DNA of 64,000 nucleotides from Pseudoalteromonas galatheae. GTDB taxonomy: Bacteria > Pseudomonadota > Gammaproteobacteria > Enterobacterales > Alteromonadaceae. The stretch is taken from positions 868,001-932,000 of the forward strand of contig NZ_PNCO02000002.1 in NCBI RefSeq assembly GCF_005886105.2, written 5' to 3'. A program made the position numbers and the translations under genes. Shown in pieces: positions 36,763 to 46,270 of this stretch (the stretch's first letter is position 1; the number at the start of each line of letters is the position of its first letter). The notes beneath the pieces were generated by a model. It did not search any database and was not told the DNA's origin. It saw only the letters and a program-made list of their open reading frames with translations.

Positions 36763-38010
36763 TTATAATTCTAGCCATTTACGGTCATACTGATGAACGC
36801 GATTGCGAGTCTGTAGCTCTCTATCGCGGCAGTAGTTTCCAATGGGGTTGCGCTTACAATAATCTACAGCGTCTGCGAGAATAAATGAGTTAAAGAGCGC
36901 ATTATCACGAATGGTTTCCAATGCGGTTCTGTGCTCATTACTAAGCTCACTTGCGTAATAATTGAGCAGGTTATCTGCACGGCGGTTATCAAGGATTGCT
37001 TGTACCCAATCATCACTCATGTTTTTCAGTGCAAGTTTGGTAAGAATACTCTTTGCTGGATAGACATCGTCAGGAACAAGCGCTGAAAGGCTAGGCCCTG
37101 AGTCGGTATAGCTATTGGTCAACACTCGACTGACGTTGTACTTGTCTAATGTATCAAATTGAGTGATATAGTTGGTTTTGATGTAATTAATGCTATTTTT
37201 AAATACATCAAAACATGGTGTAGGATTTTCCATCGTACAGTTGACGAGCTGGTTTGGAATTACCTTCAACAGCTCAGTCGGATCACCACCGAGTTGTAAC
37301 GCTGAAACCGTGATTTTAATATTACGCTTTACGTCCTCATCGACTTTTTGCAATTTGCCGCTGACGCTGACTTTACCTGCCCAATCAACCCCAAGCTGGC
37401 CACCCCACTTGACTTTATCTTCGTCATTTTTGTATTGGAACTTCAGGTTGATCATCACTTGAGAACCGTACTCAATCGCTGATACAAACTCATTACCAAT
37501 ATTATTGAATTTATCTCCAGGGTTTGCATTAGCCAAATCCAGCGCGGCTTGGGTTGGCTTAAATCCGGTTTGAGGATTGGCAACCAGTAATCGCTTTTTA
37601 GGTTTTAGTGACAGGAATAATGTATAAGTTCCAGTATAGTTATCTGCGGCATTTTGCTTGGAGTAGCTGGCGCCAACACCCACTTTAATTACGGGGACAT
37701 CTAGTGCTGCACCTAAGTTACCATCTAACATACTAGATAGTTGGCTGTAGCTCATATCAACACCGACAACAAAATCCATTTCGGTATTGCCATACGTTTC
37801 ATCGACTTGACCAAGCACGCTTTGCAGCGCATAAAAGCCTTCTTTTTCACTATGGTATGCGGTACCTAGTGTGATTGAATCTAAATTAGAGTTGCTTGCT
37901 TGAGTAGCAAAGTCAGAATTGTCTATTTGATCAGCCGTTGCTGCAAAACTACAGGCAAAAAGACCCGCTACCCCCATGGCGCGTGCCAATGGAGAATATG
38001 TAAATTTCAT
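36763..38010 (-). CDS. CDC/MACPF-like secreted protein A
   Basis: 415 residues, signal peptide ending near ATA26. Reads ITLGTAYHSEKEGFYALQSV, then a strand-rich region, FVSAIEYGSQVMINLKFQY (175-193), IKITVSALQLGGDPTELLKV (231-250), the CX7C pair Cys258/Cys266 (CTMENPTPC), and a helical end with the CX8C pair Cys385/Cys394 (CKRNPIGNYC). The YG strand motif plus the GGDP turn resemble the core of the cholesterol-dependent cytolysin / MACPF pore-forming fold; the membrane-recognition undecapeptide is missing, as in CDC-like two-component pore formers. Ribosome site AAGGAATTC. The family call is by motif reading only; confidence in paralogy with B is much higher than in the fold. Confidence 0.7.
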   Translation of the reverse strand: MKFTYSPLARAMGVAGLFACSFAATADQIDNSDFATQASNSNLDSITLGTAYHSEKEGFYALQSVLGQVDETYGNTEMDFVVGVDMSYSQLSSMLDGNLGAALDVPVIKVGVGASYSKQNAADNYTGTYTLFLSLKPKKRLLVANPQTGFKPTQAALDLANANPGDKFNNIGNEFVSAIEYGSQVMINLKFQYKNDEDKVKWGGQLGVDWAGKVSVSGKLQKVDEDVKRNIKITVSALQLGGDPTELLKVIPNQLVNCTMENPTPCFDVFKNSINYIKTNYITQFDTLDKYNVSRVLTNSYTDSGPSLSALVPDDVYPAKSILTKLALKNMSDDWVQAILDNRRADNLLNYYASELSNEHRTALETIRDNALFNSFILADAVDYCKRNPIGNYCRDRELQTRNRVHQYDRKWLEL

Positions 38011-38067
38011 ATTGAATTCCTTACAGAGAAGTATGGCCTTTCAAACAGAAAGGCCCAGCTGTCTTGA

Positions 38068-40014
38068 TTAGTTCAAACTGTTGATGTAGTCAGTTTTCCA
38101 CTTTTCAGGTAAACGCTGCAGTATCTCTTCTTCCGACATACGAGTATTCTGATCTTTGTAGTTAAACTCGTCTTGAGTCGCTAAATCACCTACTGCCATA
38201 CCGTTTGCAAACATGGCAAAATTACGAGATTCAGCAAATTTTGAATCAGCTGTAGGCGCTAGTTTCAAATTGTAGATTTTGTCTTTGTATTTCTCTTTTG
38301 TTACATCCGTCACAATTACAGAACCTGTCTCTGTAAGAATACGGTCGCCTGCTTTAAGCTCTTTTGCCCAAATAACACCTTTATTTGAAGTTGAAATTGG
38401 GTGGGTTTCAGTCATTAAAATGTCTGAACCATCTGCGCCTTTGATGCGATACATCTTAATTGCTTCTATACCTACAGATACATCAACAACCTGCATTGGT
38501 TCTTTAACTGCGGCGTTTGAAGCAAGCGCACCTAACACTAGATCTCCTTTACCAATATTTTCAATGGCGAGCTGCGAACCGTCAGCCATCGTGATCAGGG
38601 TACCCTTAGCTAAACAGCTGTAACCTAGTTTCATCATAGGTAGTACTTCACTGTAAAAGTTACCAAAGCGAGTTGATGCCTCAGAAGTAAGTGAAACTTG
38701 GAAGGCGACAGGACCGCGTCGACCAGTTTTGAAGTAAGGGTTTCCTTTCACTGCAAACGTCATATACCAGTTTGCCGTAGCAATATTTGAAAATAGTTTT
38801 GCATTACCAAAACGACCTTCATCGCGGGGGATGTTCCAACGAATAATGGATTCTTTGTTCACAGTGTCGACTTCAAACTCTAAATAGTCTGAAAACTGCT
38901 TAATTGAATTATTAATGCCACGATAGCTTTGTTTTGTTGCGCCACCGTACACTCCTTCTTGCAAATAAATGTTGGTCGGCTCATCTATACCGTTAGGCAA
39001 ATCACCTGTAGTTGGGTAGATCTCTAAGATTTCATGAGGAACACGTAGCTCACCATTAAATGGAATATTTACATCGGTAATTTCGTTCGGATCACCCACT
39101 TGATCTGGCATATAATCACAGTCTGCATGGTTACGGTTTAAACACACCTTGATCACCGCATCGTTGTTTTTATCGATAGGTGCTGTGGCGTTATACTTTG
39201 GACGCCCATCAAATACTGCGGGCATAATACTCATTTCAGATGCAACTTTATTGTTCGCATCGTTGCTTGCAATTGCGCCATAGACTGCCTCTGCGTGTTC
39301 CCATGAAAAAGGATACTCGGTATATTTTATGGTAGAGCTTATCGAACCGTCTTCGTGTTCAAGTTCAACGTAGGAGCTTGCATAAAGTGTGTCGATGTTA
39401 GGGAAGTTTGCTTTCAATGACTTAAGTGAAATAGTTGAGACTGCAGTCGTATCTTTACCATCAAGCACATTCAATGTGGAGCCAAGTGGCGCAAGCTGAT
39501 TACCTTGTCCATCTTCAAGCAGTAGATCGATGTAGGTCGCTTGCGTACCACCAAAGCGTGTGCTTTTTGCTCTTACAATGACGTATGGTTCATTGGTATC
39601 TGCAGAAATGGCGATGTTCATATCAAGAAAGAAATGTGCTTCTTTAATGATGTCTACCTCAGTTTCACTCACTGGCGGTGGTGTTGTTTGTATACTGTTC
39701 TTTGCCATCAGCTGCTGTTGTTTGGCAACCTCTAATGTTTTATGCAATTGTGGAAATTTACTTTCATCACGGCCAGCTAAATTCAAGCGAGACTTCGCTA
39801 GTTGATAATGTTGTGGATTGCTCATATCCAATCTGCGGATCCCGAATTCATCAGGAGTTGTAATGGCCTGACCGTTTAACGTAGCAGGGCCTGACTTCAA
39901 CGCGGCTACCTCGATGTCAACTGAGGACTCAAAGGTATTTGTTGCCGCTACCGCATTACTCACCGCGAGCGCAACTGCGAGAGGTATAAATATCTTCTTA
40001 TTAAATTTGTTCAT
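38068..40014 (-). CDS. Secreted protein with Hint (hedgehog/intein-type) domain
   Basis: 648 residues, signal peptide cut near AVAA23. Residues 24-465 are an unrecognised exported region. At Cys467 a Hint domain starts: CLAKGTLITMADGSQLAIEN (block A), then SDILMTETHPIST with the TxxH of block B, AKELKAGDRILTETG, and AMFANGMAVGD near 605. In self-splicing inteins the last block is HN; here it is GD, so C-terminal cleavage should not occur, but the nucleophile and TxxH for N-terminal thioester chemistry are present. It may cleave itself, attach an ester, or act as a pretoxin-type release module. 10 bp behind the M4 protease gene, 57 bp before protein A; ribosome site AAGGAAAA. Confidence 0.82.
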   Translation of the reverse strand: MNKFNKKIFIPLAVALAVSNAVAATNTFESSVDIEVAALKSGPATLNGQAITTPDEFGIRRLDMSNPQHYQLAKSRLNLAGRDESKFPQLHKTLEVAKQQQLMAKNSIQTTPPPVSETEVDIIKEAHFFLDMNIAISADTNEPYVIVRAKSTRFGGTQATYIDLLLEDGQGNQLAPLGSTLNVLDGKDTTAVSTISLKSLKANFPNIDTLYASSYVELEHEDGSISSTIKYTEYPFSWEHAEAVYGAIASNDANNKVASEMSIMPAVFDGRPKYNATAPIDKNNDAVIKVCLNRNHADCDYMPDQVGDPNEITDVNIPFNGELRVPHEILEIYPTTGDLPNGIDEPTNIYLQEGVYGGATKQSYRGINNSIKQFSDYLEFEVDTVNKESIIRWNIPRDEGRFGNAKLFSNIATANWYMTFAVKGNPYFKTGRRGPVAFQVSLTSEASTRFGNFYSEVLPMMKLGYSCLAKGTLITMADGSQLAIENIGKGDLVLGALASNAAVKEPMQVVDVSVGIEAIKMYRIKGADGSDILMTETHPISTSNKGVIWAKELKAGDRILTETGSVIVTDVTKEKYKDKIYNLKLAPTADSKFAESRNFAMFANGMAVGDLATQDEFNYKDQNTRMSEEEILQRLPEKWKTDYINSLN

Positions 40015-40024
40015 TTGATTTTCC

Positions 40025-43000
40025 TTAATTTTTATGGATTTCTACTAGGTAGTCTTCAATTTCTCCGCTTCCCGAGGTAGCGGCACTGCTATAGTCAGAG
40101 CAAGGATCAATACTATTTACTCTGCTAAATCCGTAATACTGCAAAATTCTCATCCGAGTTGTCGTGACGGGCTGTGACAACTTATTACTTGGAATGCTGA
40201 ACTCACCTTCAACATAGCCTTTGCCAAAGTCTTGATTGGTTTGATCAAAGTCCATGATAAGCAGCTCAGATTTGTTGTTACGCCAGTCACCATCACCAAA
40301 TTGACCGTCGCCGTTTAAATCAATCCAGACGTGGTAGTTCTCTGCAAATTTTTCGCTGCCGGCATAGCCCGCTTCAAAACGGTAAGTATTGTTTTGAGTG
40401 GCGTACAATTTGATTGGGTTGTTAGGGTTTATCACACCAGGCTGCTGCGCATTGCTAAACGGCCCGTCTTGGTTGAACGTCACAGTATTAATGTGCTCAT
40501 AGTCTGTGATCCCAGTTGCTACGCAATATTCAACAGGTTGGGTTAGTTTCAGTTCCAATAACATGTTTTTAGTGCCAGTGACTCGGTCTCCCCAGTCATC
40601 CCACCAAGGTTTGTCGTAACTGATTGTTAGGCTGGCGGTATAGGTGCCAGCAGTTTGATACGTATGTTCCGCATCTTGGCCGAAATTGCCACTCTGATTG
40701 TGCGTTACTCCGTCCCCGAAATCCCATTCTAGAGTGATACGAGGGTTCCAAGCGGTATTATCTGGTTTGGCTGTTGTGTTATTAAAAGTTACCTTAAATG
40801 TACCATCTGCTTGTTCGCTCACCGTGAAATTGACCTGTGGGGTGAAGCTACTCTCACCAATTTTGATGGTTTCATTTACGGATTTTTCGCCGTCGGCATG
40901 GCTTATTGTCAGTGTAATGGTGTACTCTCCATCAGTTTGGTAGGTATGCTGAGTATTTTGAACAGAAGAAGTCGTGCCATCTCCAAATTGCCACTGTACC
41001 GTGCTACCTTGAGGCATAACGCTTTGATTGGTGTCTACATAGACAGTGTTACCCGACTTGCGCGGAGTAAATCTTGCGGTGATCGTAGTATTGAACTGAA
41101 CTTGTTTCATCCAGCTACCAATTTCGCTATTGAATCTATCGTATGCCTTTAGATTTACAGCATAGCTACCAGCCTTAGCATATTGATGTGAGGGGGATTT
41201 TGCAGAGCTGGTTGTACCATCTCCAAACTCCCACTTCCAACGTTTAACACGCGCATCAACGGTACTGTTATCGAAGTTAATGACGTTGACACCTTGGTTG
41301 GCAGTGATTCTCAGTTCAACAGGGTCCTTATTTTCAACGAGTTTGACTGTGTAATCCTCAACTTCGCCCCAAGACATATCACCACAGGCCGATTTAACGA
41401 TACCAAATGACACCATAGTGCGAACACGATAGCTCTCGTTGAGCTCGCCGCTTAAGGATATTTCACCCGTTAATTGAGTTTTATTGCTTCCTGATAGCAC
41501 CAGCTCATCGGTTTTATGGAATAAACCGTCGTTATTTTTGTCCAACCACACATAGAAGTTCTTGGTTTTATCTTGAGTATCTGGGTGTGGCGCTGCGACT
41601 AGGGTTACTGTTAGCGCTTTGCCATCTTTGACTTCTATTATGTCTTGAGAGTAATCGCTATAATTACTAGAAGTAGAGTCATTTTTGTAATCGTTAAATG
41701 AAACCGACGAAAGATAATATTTACTATGGTTTACCCCTTGAGCTGAGCAGTAGCTGTCAAACACTTCAATTGGGAGCACAAAAGTGTCAATCAGGCCTGA
41801 TGGAGCTGTTGCGGTCAGTGCTACATTAAATACACCTGTGGTGGCAAAGTTATGTGTTGGCTCAAATGCACTACTTTGTGCGCTGCCATCACCAAAGTTC
41901 CAATTCCATTGCCAACCATCACGGTTGGAAATCGTTACCTGCTGACCATCTTTCCGCGTTAAGTTCTTGAAATCGAGCGTTAGGAATTTACGTTCAAAAC
42001 CAAGTTCACTTTCTAGCCCACTATTTACTTTTAAGTTTATCCCCACTTGAGCAAAAGCTTTGCGTACATGATTTTGTAATTCTGTGGCTTGCCAGTCAGC
42101 ACCATCTTGTTTTTTTATCCCATCTTGACGCAGTTTGTCACTTACAGTATAAGTTTGTCGCATTACACAGTCTGCAGCCGTTAGGTAGGTGCTATTCCCG
42201 GTCCAACAGCTTTTATTGGCATTGGCGAACAAAATAAAGGCATATTTTGTGTTCCAAGGTGAGGTCTCACCGTCAACTGTAGCCGTTGTTAAATAATGAA
42301 ACGCTTTGTTAAATACCCCTGCACCATGGTGTGAGGTAATGGAGTCATCATAGTCATCAATGTGATCAATTGAGTTGCCATCTAATTTGGGATTTTCAAA
42401 ATAGCGTAATGCGTCATCATGGCGAAATGTCTCGTGGTTACTTTTCCAATCATTTGTTCCAGAGTAGAAGAATTCGGCAGCTTCGCCCGCCATATCAGAA
42501 AACGCTTCATTGATGGCGCGTGCTTGACCGGTCAACATTGATTTTGGTGTACTGGAGCCGTACTCCTCCGTAAAGCCATGGGCAATTTCATGTGCGACTA
42601 CATCCAAAGAGACCATTGGGTAGAAGAGATAATCTCCATCGCCAAAATAGACTTCACCGTTTTCATAAAACGCTTGGTCCATGTTGAGTCCGTAGTGAAC
42701 ATTTTGAATTATCTTCTTATTAAAGTAGGGCTTGTGGCCTAAGTAATCCTCAAACATCAAGCTAGCGATTTGTCCGTGATGATGGGCATCGTTCAGTGCT
42801 GAGCGGGCACCATGATAATCTTTGTAATCGTTACGGGTCGAATTCGAGCAATCGTAGCGGTAGGGTGAGTCAACCTGTGCTGTACTGTGATTGTAGTTTC
42901 TTGTTTCGACATTTTGTGCATCGAATAAGCAGTAAGTTTGTTGAGCGTTCGCTTCCATCGCCACAACGAATGTCTTAGGTGGGTATGAAACGTAATCTGC

Positions 43001-43702
43001 TTGCTTATAATCCGGACGTGCAACTTTATCATTGCCTGAAGGACCACTGCCTCCTTCATGCACTGCTCGTTGCAATACATCTGCTTGGAAAATAACTTCA
43101 TTTGAGGTTAAATCGATAAAAGATAGAATGCGCTGCGGTTTAAACGGCCCGGACTGAAAGTCGGTGAAAAAACTCAGCTTTGCCGCGTGCCGTGCTTTGC
43201 CAGTAGTATCAATGTAAATGACTTCTTCAACGGAGCTGCGTCGGTAGATCCTTGGTCGCTCAGCTGGAAATTCTGTGATGGCGGATTCTAGTGCTGCGTC
43301 AAGCTGATCCTGAGATGCGGGGGATAAATTAGGCAAGTCTTTTGCGACATTGACGATAAGGTCACCATATACTTGCTCAACAGCACCACTTTCATCGGTA
43401 AGGACTACAAAGTCATGATTCCAAATAGGAATATTCTTATATTTCTGAGTGATTGTATGACTTCTTTTGTCACCATCTTGACTTTGACTAAATGCAAGAG
43501 AGTGTCCTGCATATTGCGCAGCAAATGTCTTAAGCATTAATAAATAGTTTTGGTCATGACTTGGAGCATTATTTGCGGTGGCTTGGTGTAATAATGTTGG
43601 TGCAATTTTTTGCGTGTCATTGAACAAAGAAACCCGCTCAGTGGCATGACAGTGCAAACTGATTGCCGATGCTAAAACGCACAGAGACTTTAACCCTTGC
43701 AT
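40025..43702 (-). CDS. Secreted M4 (vibriolysin-type) metalloprotease with four PKD and two GEVED domains
   Basis: 1225 residues. Signal peptide (MQGLKSLCVLASAISLHCHA), FTP/PepSY propeptide to about 180, M4 catalytic domain with zinc ligands His371, His375 (VAHEIAHGFTE) and Glu399 (INEAFSDMAGEAAEF), and the catalytic His near 458 (SHHGAGVFNKAFHYL). The helix-to-Glu spacing has four extra residues compared with vibriolysin. Then PKD (575-645, WNFGDG), GEVED (650-788, SWGEVEDYTV), PKD (795-870), PKD (873-947), PKD (955-1053) and a terminal GEVED (1059-1225, GSGEIEDYLVEI). First gene of a six-gene operon. I use the ATG at 43702 (site GGAG); the upstream extension lacks a signal peptide. Likely substrate of type II secretion; possible activator of the downstream proteins. 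Confidence 0.93.
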   Translation of the reverse strand: MQGLKSLCVLASAISLHCHATERVSLFNDTQKIAPTLLHQATANNAPSHDQNYLLMLKTFAAQYAGHSLAFSQSQDGDKRSHTITQKYKNIPIWNHDFVVLTDESGAVEQVYGDLIVNVAKDLPNLSPASQDQLDAALESAITEFPAERPRIYRRSSVEEVIYIDTTGKARHAAKLSFFTDFQSGPFKPQRILSFIDLTSNEVIFQADVLQRAVHEGGSGPSGNDKVARPDYKQADYVSYPPKTFVVAMEANAQQTYCLFDAQNVETRNYNHSTAQVDSPYRYDCSNSTRNDYKDYHGARSALNDAHHHGQIASLMFEDYLGHKPYFNKKIIQNVHYGLNMDQAFYENGEVYFGDGDYLFYPMVSLDVVAHEIAHGFTEEYGSSTPKSMLTGQARAINEAFSDMAGEAAEFFYSGTNDWKSNHETFRHDDALRYFENPKLDGNSIDHIDDYDDSITSHHGAGVFNKAFHYLTTATVDGETSPWNTKYAFILFANANKSCWTGNSTYLTAADCVMRQTYTVSDKLRQDGIKKQDGADWQATELQNHVRKAFAQVGINLKVNSGLESELGFERKFLTLDFKNLTRKDGQQVTISNRDGWQWNWNFGDGSAQSSAFEPTHNFATTGVFNVALTATAPSGLIDTFVLPIEVFDSYCSAQGVNHSKYYLSSVSFNDYKNDSTSSNYSDYSQDIIEVKDGKALTVTLVAAPHPDTQDKTKNFYVWLDKNNDGLFHKTDELVLSGSNKTQLTGEISLSGELNESYRVRTMVSFGIVKSACGDMSWGEVEDYTVKLVENKDPVELRITANQGVNVINFDNSTVDARVKRWKWEFGDGTTSSAKSPSHQYAKAGSYAVNLKAYDRFNSEIGSWMKQVQFNTTITARFTPRKSGNTVYVDTNQSVMPQGSTVQWQFGDGTTSSVQNTQHTYQTDGEYTITLTISHADGEKSVNETIKIGESSFTPQVNFTVSEQADGTFKVTFNNTTAKPDNTAWNPRITLEWDFGDGVTHNQSGNFGQDAEHTYQTAGTYTASLTISYDKPWWDDWGDRVTGTKNMLLELKLTQPVEYCVATGITDYEHINTVTFNQDGPFSNAQQPGVINPNNPIKLYATQNNTYRFEAGYAGSEKFAENYHVWIDLNGDGQFGDGDWRNNKSELLIMDFDQTNQDFGKGYVEGEFSIPSNKLSQPVTTTRMRILQYYGFSRVNSIDPCSDYSSAATSGSGEIEDYLVEIHKN

Positions 43703-44160
43703 GTTAACTCCATAATAATATTGAAGATTCCTTCCCACTTAAGCGCAACCTCTCAAAGAATGAGACATCAGGATGGAAAAGTGTGGCTGATTTAGTGCTT
43801 TTACTTTGAGCACGGGCTCTAAGGTAATAAAGAATTTCAAATAAATAAATAACAAAAAATAAACAAATGTATAACCTAATGTTTCCACTGGAAATTTAGG
43901 GGGAAATTTTACTTTTTGTTATTTTTGACTAATTACAGGGTATTGTTGAGGAAAGTTGAACTTTTGCTTGTGCAAGACGAAGTCGAGTAAACGATGTAAA
44001 GTGCAGGGAATTATATACTGTTATGATATATATAGTAAAATTTGGCGCTACGGTCAGCTAATCTGGCTACATTAAAAGGAGCTTTGATGCGGTTTAGATG
44101 AAATAAAATAAATAAAGGATGTCTTTATATATGGGATAATCCCAAGATAACTTTTCTAGT
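43703..44160. other. Upstream region of the protease/CDC-like operon
   Basis: No gene in about 460 bp. AT-rich, with the presumed promoter of the six-gene operon; the region near 44020-44040 (TTATGATATATATAG) is A/T-dense enough for a -10 box but I could not fix one. Confidence 0.4.
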
Positions 44161-44200
44161 AAAAAGTACCTAACGGGGTTCATCTCGCTAGGTACTTTTT
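44161..44200 (-). terminator. Terminator of the small lipoprotein gene
   Basis: A 12-bp perfect stem AAAAAGTACCTA / TAGGTACTTTTT with a 16-base loop, immediately beyond the stop of the lipoprotein gene. Separates it from the operon that follows. Confidence 0.85.
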
Positions 44201-44206
44201 GTTACG

Positions 44207-44743
44207 TTATTGAACAGTAACGTTTATGTAGTTAGTTTCAAATGGTGCAATTTCTATGGTTCCGGTCGCATAGACTTCTTTACCCACATCTTCACCTTTT
44301 ATTTTTATGTAATACTGTCCAGCAGGGATAACAATATCTGTATAGTAATGTGTACCAAAGTGGATCGAATCGCCTTCTACTAACCAACCTTCAGGGGAAA
44401 CTTCGTATAGATAGCCTTCGCACTTTATTTTGCCAATTCGCGGATGTTTGCATTCGTTAAACTTAAGTCTGGTTTTTCCACTTGGATTTTTTGCCGTTTT
44501 TACAAATGCAAATGAGCCATAGTCTCGAGCCGTTTTGGTCGCTTGATGAGGCCACACTTTTTCTTTGTTGACAGAATAATCATTACTAGAACCACTACTC
44601 GTTGCTGAAACAACGGTTCCTGAACTGCCAAAAATACCATTAATAGCACCGTCTACACCATCATTCACGACGCGGTTGATATCATTACTTTTACAAGCAG
44701 TGAGAGAGGCGAGAGAAAGCGCGATAAGCGTTACTTTTTTCAT
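44207..44743 (-). CDS. Small lipoprotein of unknown function
   Basis: 178 residues. Lipoprotein signal MKKVTLIALSLASLTAC with Cys17, a Ser/Gly-rich linker (SSGTVVSATSSGSSNDYS), then a compact beta-rich domain of about 110 residues with a Cys pair (NECKHPRIGKIKCEGYLY) and PAGQYYIKIKG near the end. I do not recognise the family. The ATG at 44743 has an AAGGAC site; the longer frame upstream lacks one. It is single, with its own terminator. Confidence 0.75.
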   Translation of the reverse strand: MKKVTLIALSLASLTACKSNDINRVVNDGVDGAINGIFGSSGTVVSATSSGSSNDYSVNKEKVWPHQATKTARDYGSFAFVKTAKNPSGKTRLKFNECKHPRIGKIKCEGYLYEVSPEGWLVEGDSIHFGTHYYTDIVIPAGQYYIKIKGEDVGKEVYATGTIEIAPFETNYINVTVQ

Positions 44744-45034
44744 TATTTGTCCTTGAAGTTCCATTCTCAGCAGCATTTTACTGTGTCAGCGATTTTTGCA
44801 AAGCTTAACTAGTTAACTATTTATTAAGCCGAAAACCAACACAAATCATACGAGCATTCAGTGCTCCAATAATGCTTCCTGTTATTTTTGAGTTAAATCG
44901 GATAAAAGTTTACCTTGTGACGAAAAAAAGTCCAACAAAAAGCATGCTATATAATGACTTTGTTCATAAAACAGCATGAGAAAAAGTCATTTAGGTTTAA
45001 AATAAAGGAGGGGCAACACTATCCTCCAGGTTGA
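44744..45034. other. Gap between MacB-like operon end and lipoprotein gene
   Basis: About 290 bp without a gene. It holds the lipoprotein promoter region, an inverted pair (AATGACTTT / AAAGTCATT) and, at 45007-45027, the terminator-like stem of the MacB-like operon. Confidence 0.4.
45001..45027 (-). terminator. Possible terminator of the MacAB-like operon
   Basis: On the minus strand GGAGG and CCTCC pair across an 11-base loop and are followed by TTTATTTT, 8 bp after the permease stop. The stem is short, so this is a moderate call. Confidence 0.5.
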
Positions 45035-46270
45035 TTAGTCACTTTGCAGTGCTTCGATTGGGTCAAGCTTTGAAGCTTTGATGGCCGGATATACTCCAAA
45101 TGTTAAACCGACTAGGGCACAAATACTAAAAGATAGGAAAATCGCGTTTAAAGACCAAGACACCGCCCAGTTTGAGTAAAATGCAATTATCTCTGAAAGT
45201 AAAATACCAAACACCACACCGAGTAATCCGCCTAATATCGAGATGGTAAAGCTCTCAGTAATAAACTGGACTTGAATATTTTTCCGAGTGGCGCCTATTG
45301 CTCGTAATAGACCAATTTCTTTGGTTCGTTCAAGTACGGTTGCGAGCATGATATTCATAATACCAATACCACCAACAAGGAGTGATATACCCGCAACGCA
45401 AGACATCACCATATTAAAAATGGCCTGCGTTTGCTTTTGCTGAGCAAGCAAAGCAGCGGGAATAGTCAGTCTGTAGTCATCGATATCGCTATGGCGGTTA
45501 GTTAAAATGTTAGTGATAGCTTGAGATGCCAAAATTGGACTCTGAGATTTGTCGATGGCAAGTTTCAGTTCGGTAACTTCAGGCTCAAGTAATCCCTTAT
45601 TAAAGCGATGAATGGCGGTCGTTAGCGGAACAAAGATACGGCTTTGCTCGCCTCCTAATGCAACGCCTTGAAACTCCTTTTTGTTCAGGTGCGGTGCTTG
45701 CAAAATGCCAACCACCTCAAACCATAAATGATTGATTTTTACTTGTTGACCAACAGCGCTCCCGAGGGGAAAGAGGGTTTTTGCGGTATTTGCGCCGAGC
45801 AACGCAACCTGCCGATATTCCTTGCTATCTTCAGCATTTAGCAGGCGACCCGCTGCGAGTTCATAATGCGCAAGGCTAAAATAGTTTGCTGTTACGCCCG
45901 CAGCTTCTCCTTCGAAGCTGCCGAATTCGCTAAATATCTGGTAGGTATCCACCAGTCGTTCAGCCGAAAAGTCGGTCACAAAGGGCAGGGCGTCGACAAT
46001 CACTTGGCCGTCTAATAGATTAAGACCTTGCGAGTATTTTCGTTGTTCCTTTAGGTCATTATCTTCAATGTCCTTGGCACTGACAATAACATTATTGATC
46101 CCCATAGAATCGATCATTTTGAGCGCTTCACGTTCAGCACCTTCACCGATGTTTAACATTGCAATAACGGCACCCACACCGAAAATCATCCCGAGCAAGG
46201 TCAATAGAGTTCTGAGCTTATGCTGCTTTAGTTGTGCAATGGCGTCGGTAAATAAATCCAAATATTTCAT
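45035..46270 (-). CDS. MacB-like ABC transporter permease
   Basis: 411 residues. One N-terminal membrane helix (TLLTLLGMIFGVGAVIAMLN), a periplasmic MacB core domain of about 230 residues, and three C-terminal helices with the FtsX signature (GGIGIMNIMLATVLERTKEI, then GLLRAIGATRKNIQVQF). Unlike E. coli MacB the ATPase is a separate protein, encoded at the head of this operon. Its start overlaps the stop of the preceding gene by one base (TAATG). With the ATPase and the adaptor proteins it should form a tripartite pump or exporter reaching a TolC-type channel encoded elsewhere. The substrate is unknown. Confidence 0.92.
   Translation of the reverse strand: MKYLDLFTDAIAQLKQHKLRTLLTLLGMIFGVGAVIAMLNIGEGAEREALKMIDSMGINNVIVSAKDIEDNDLKEQRKYSQGLNLLDGQVIVDALPFVTDFSAERLVDTYQIFSEFGSFEGEAAGVTANYFSLAHYELAAGRLLNAEDSKEYRQVALLGANTAKTLFPLGSAVGQQVKINHLWFEVVGILQAPHLNKKEFQGVALGGEQSRIFVPLTTAIHRFNKGLLEPEVTELKLAIDKSQSPILASQAITNILTNRHSDIDDYRLTIPAALLAQQKQTQAIFNMVMSCVAGISLLVGGIGIMNIMLATVLERTKEIGLLRAIGATRKNIQVQFITESFTISILGGLLGVVFGILLSEIIAFYSNWAVSWSLNAIFLSFSICALVGLTFGVYPAIKASKLDPIEALQSD

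Noticed and set aside
38068..40014. Active intein in the 648-residue protein
   Set aside because: The last block lacks HN and the nucleophile after it; no extein with a known function surrounds the domain.
42793..43101. 102-codon minus-strand ORF within the M4 protease gene
   Set aside because: Out-of-frame shadow; the M4 propeptide and catalytic frame is unmistakable there.
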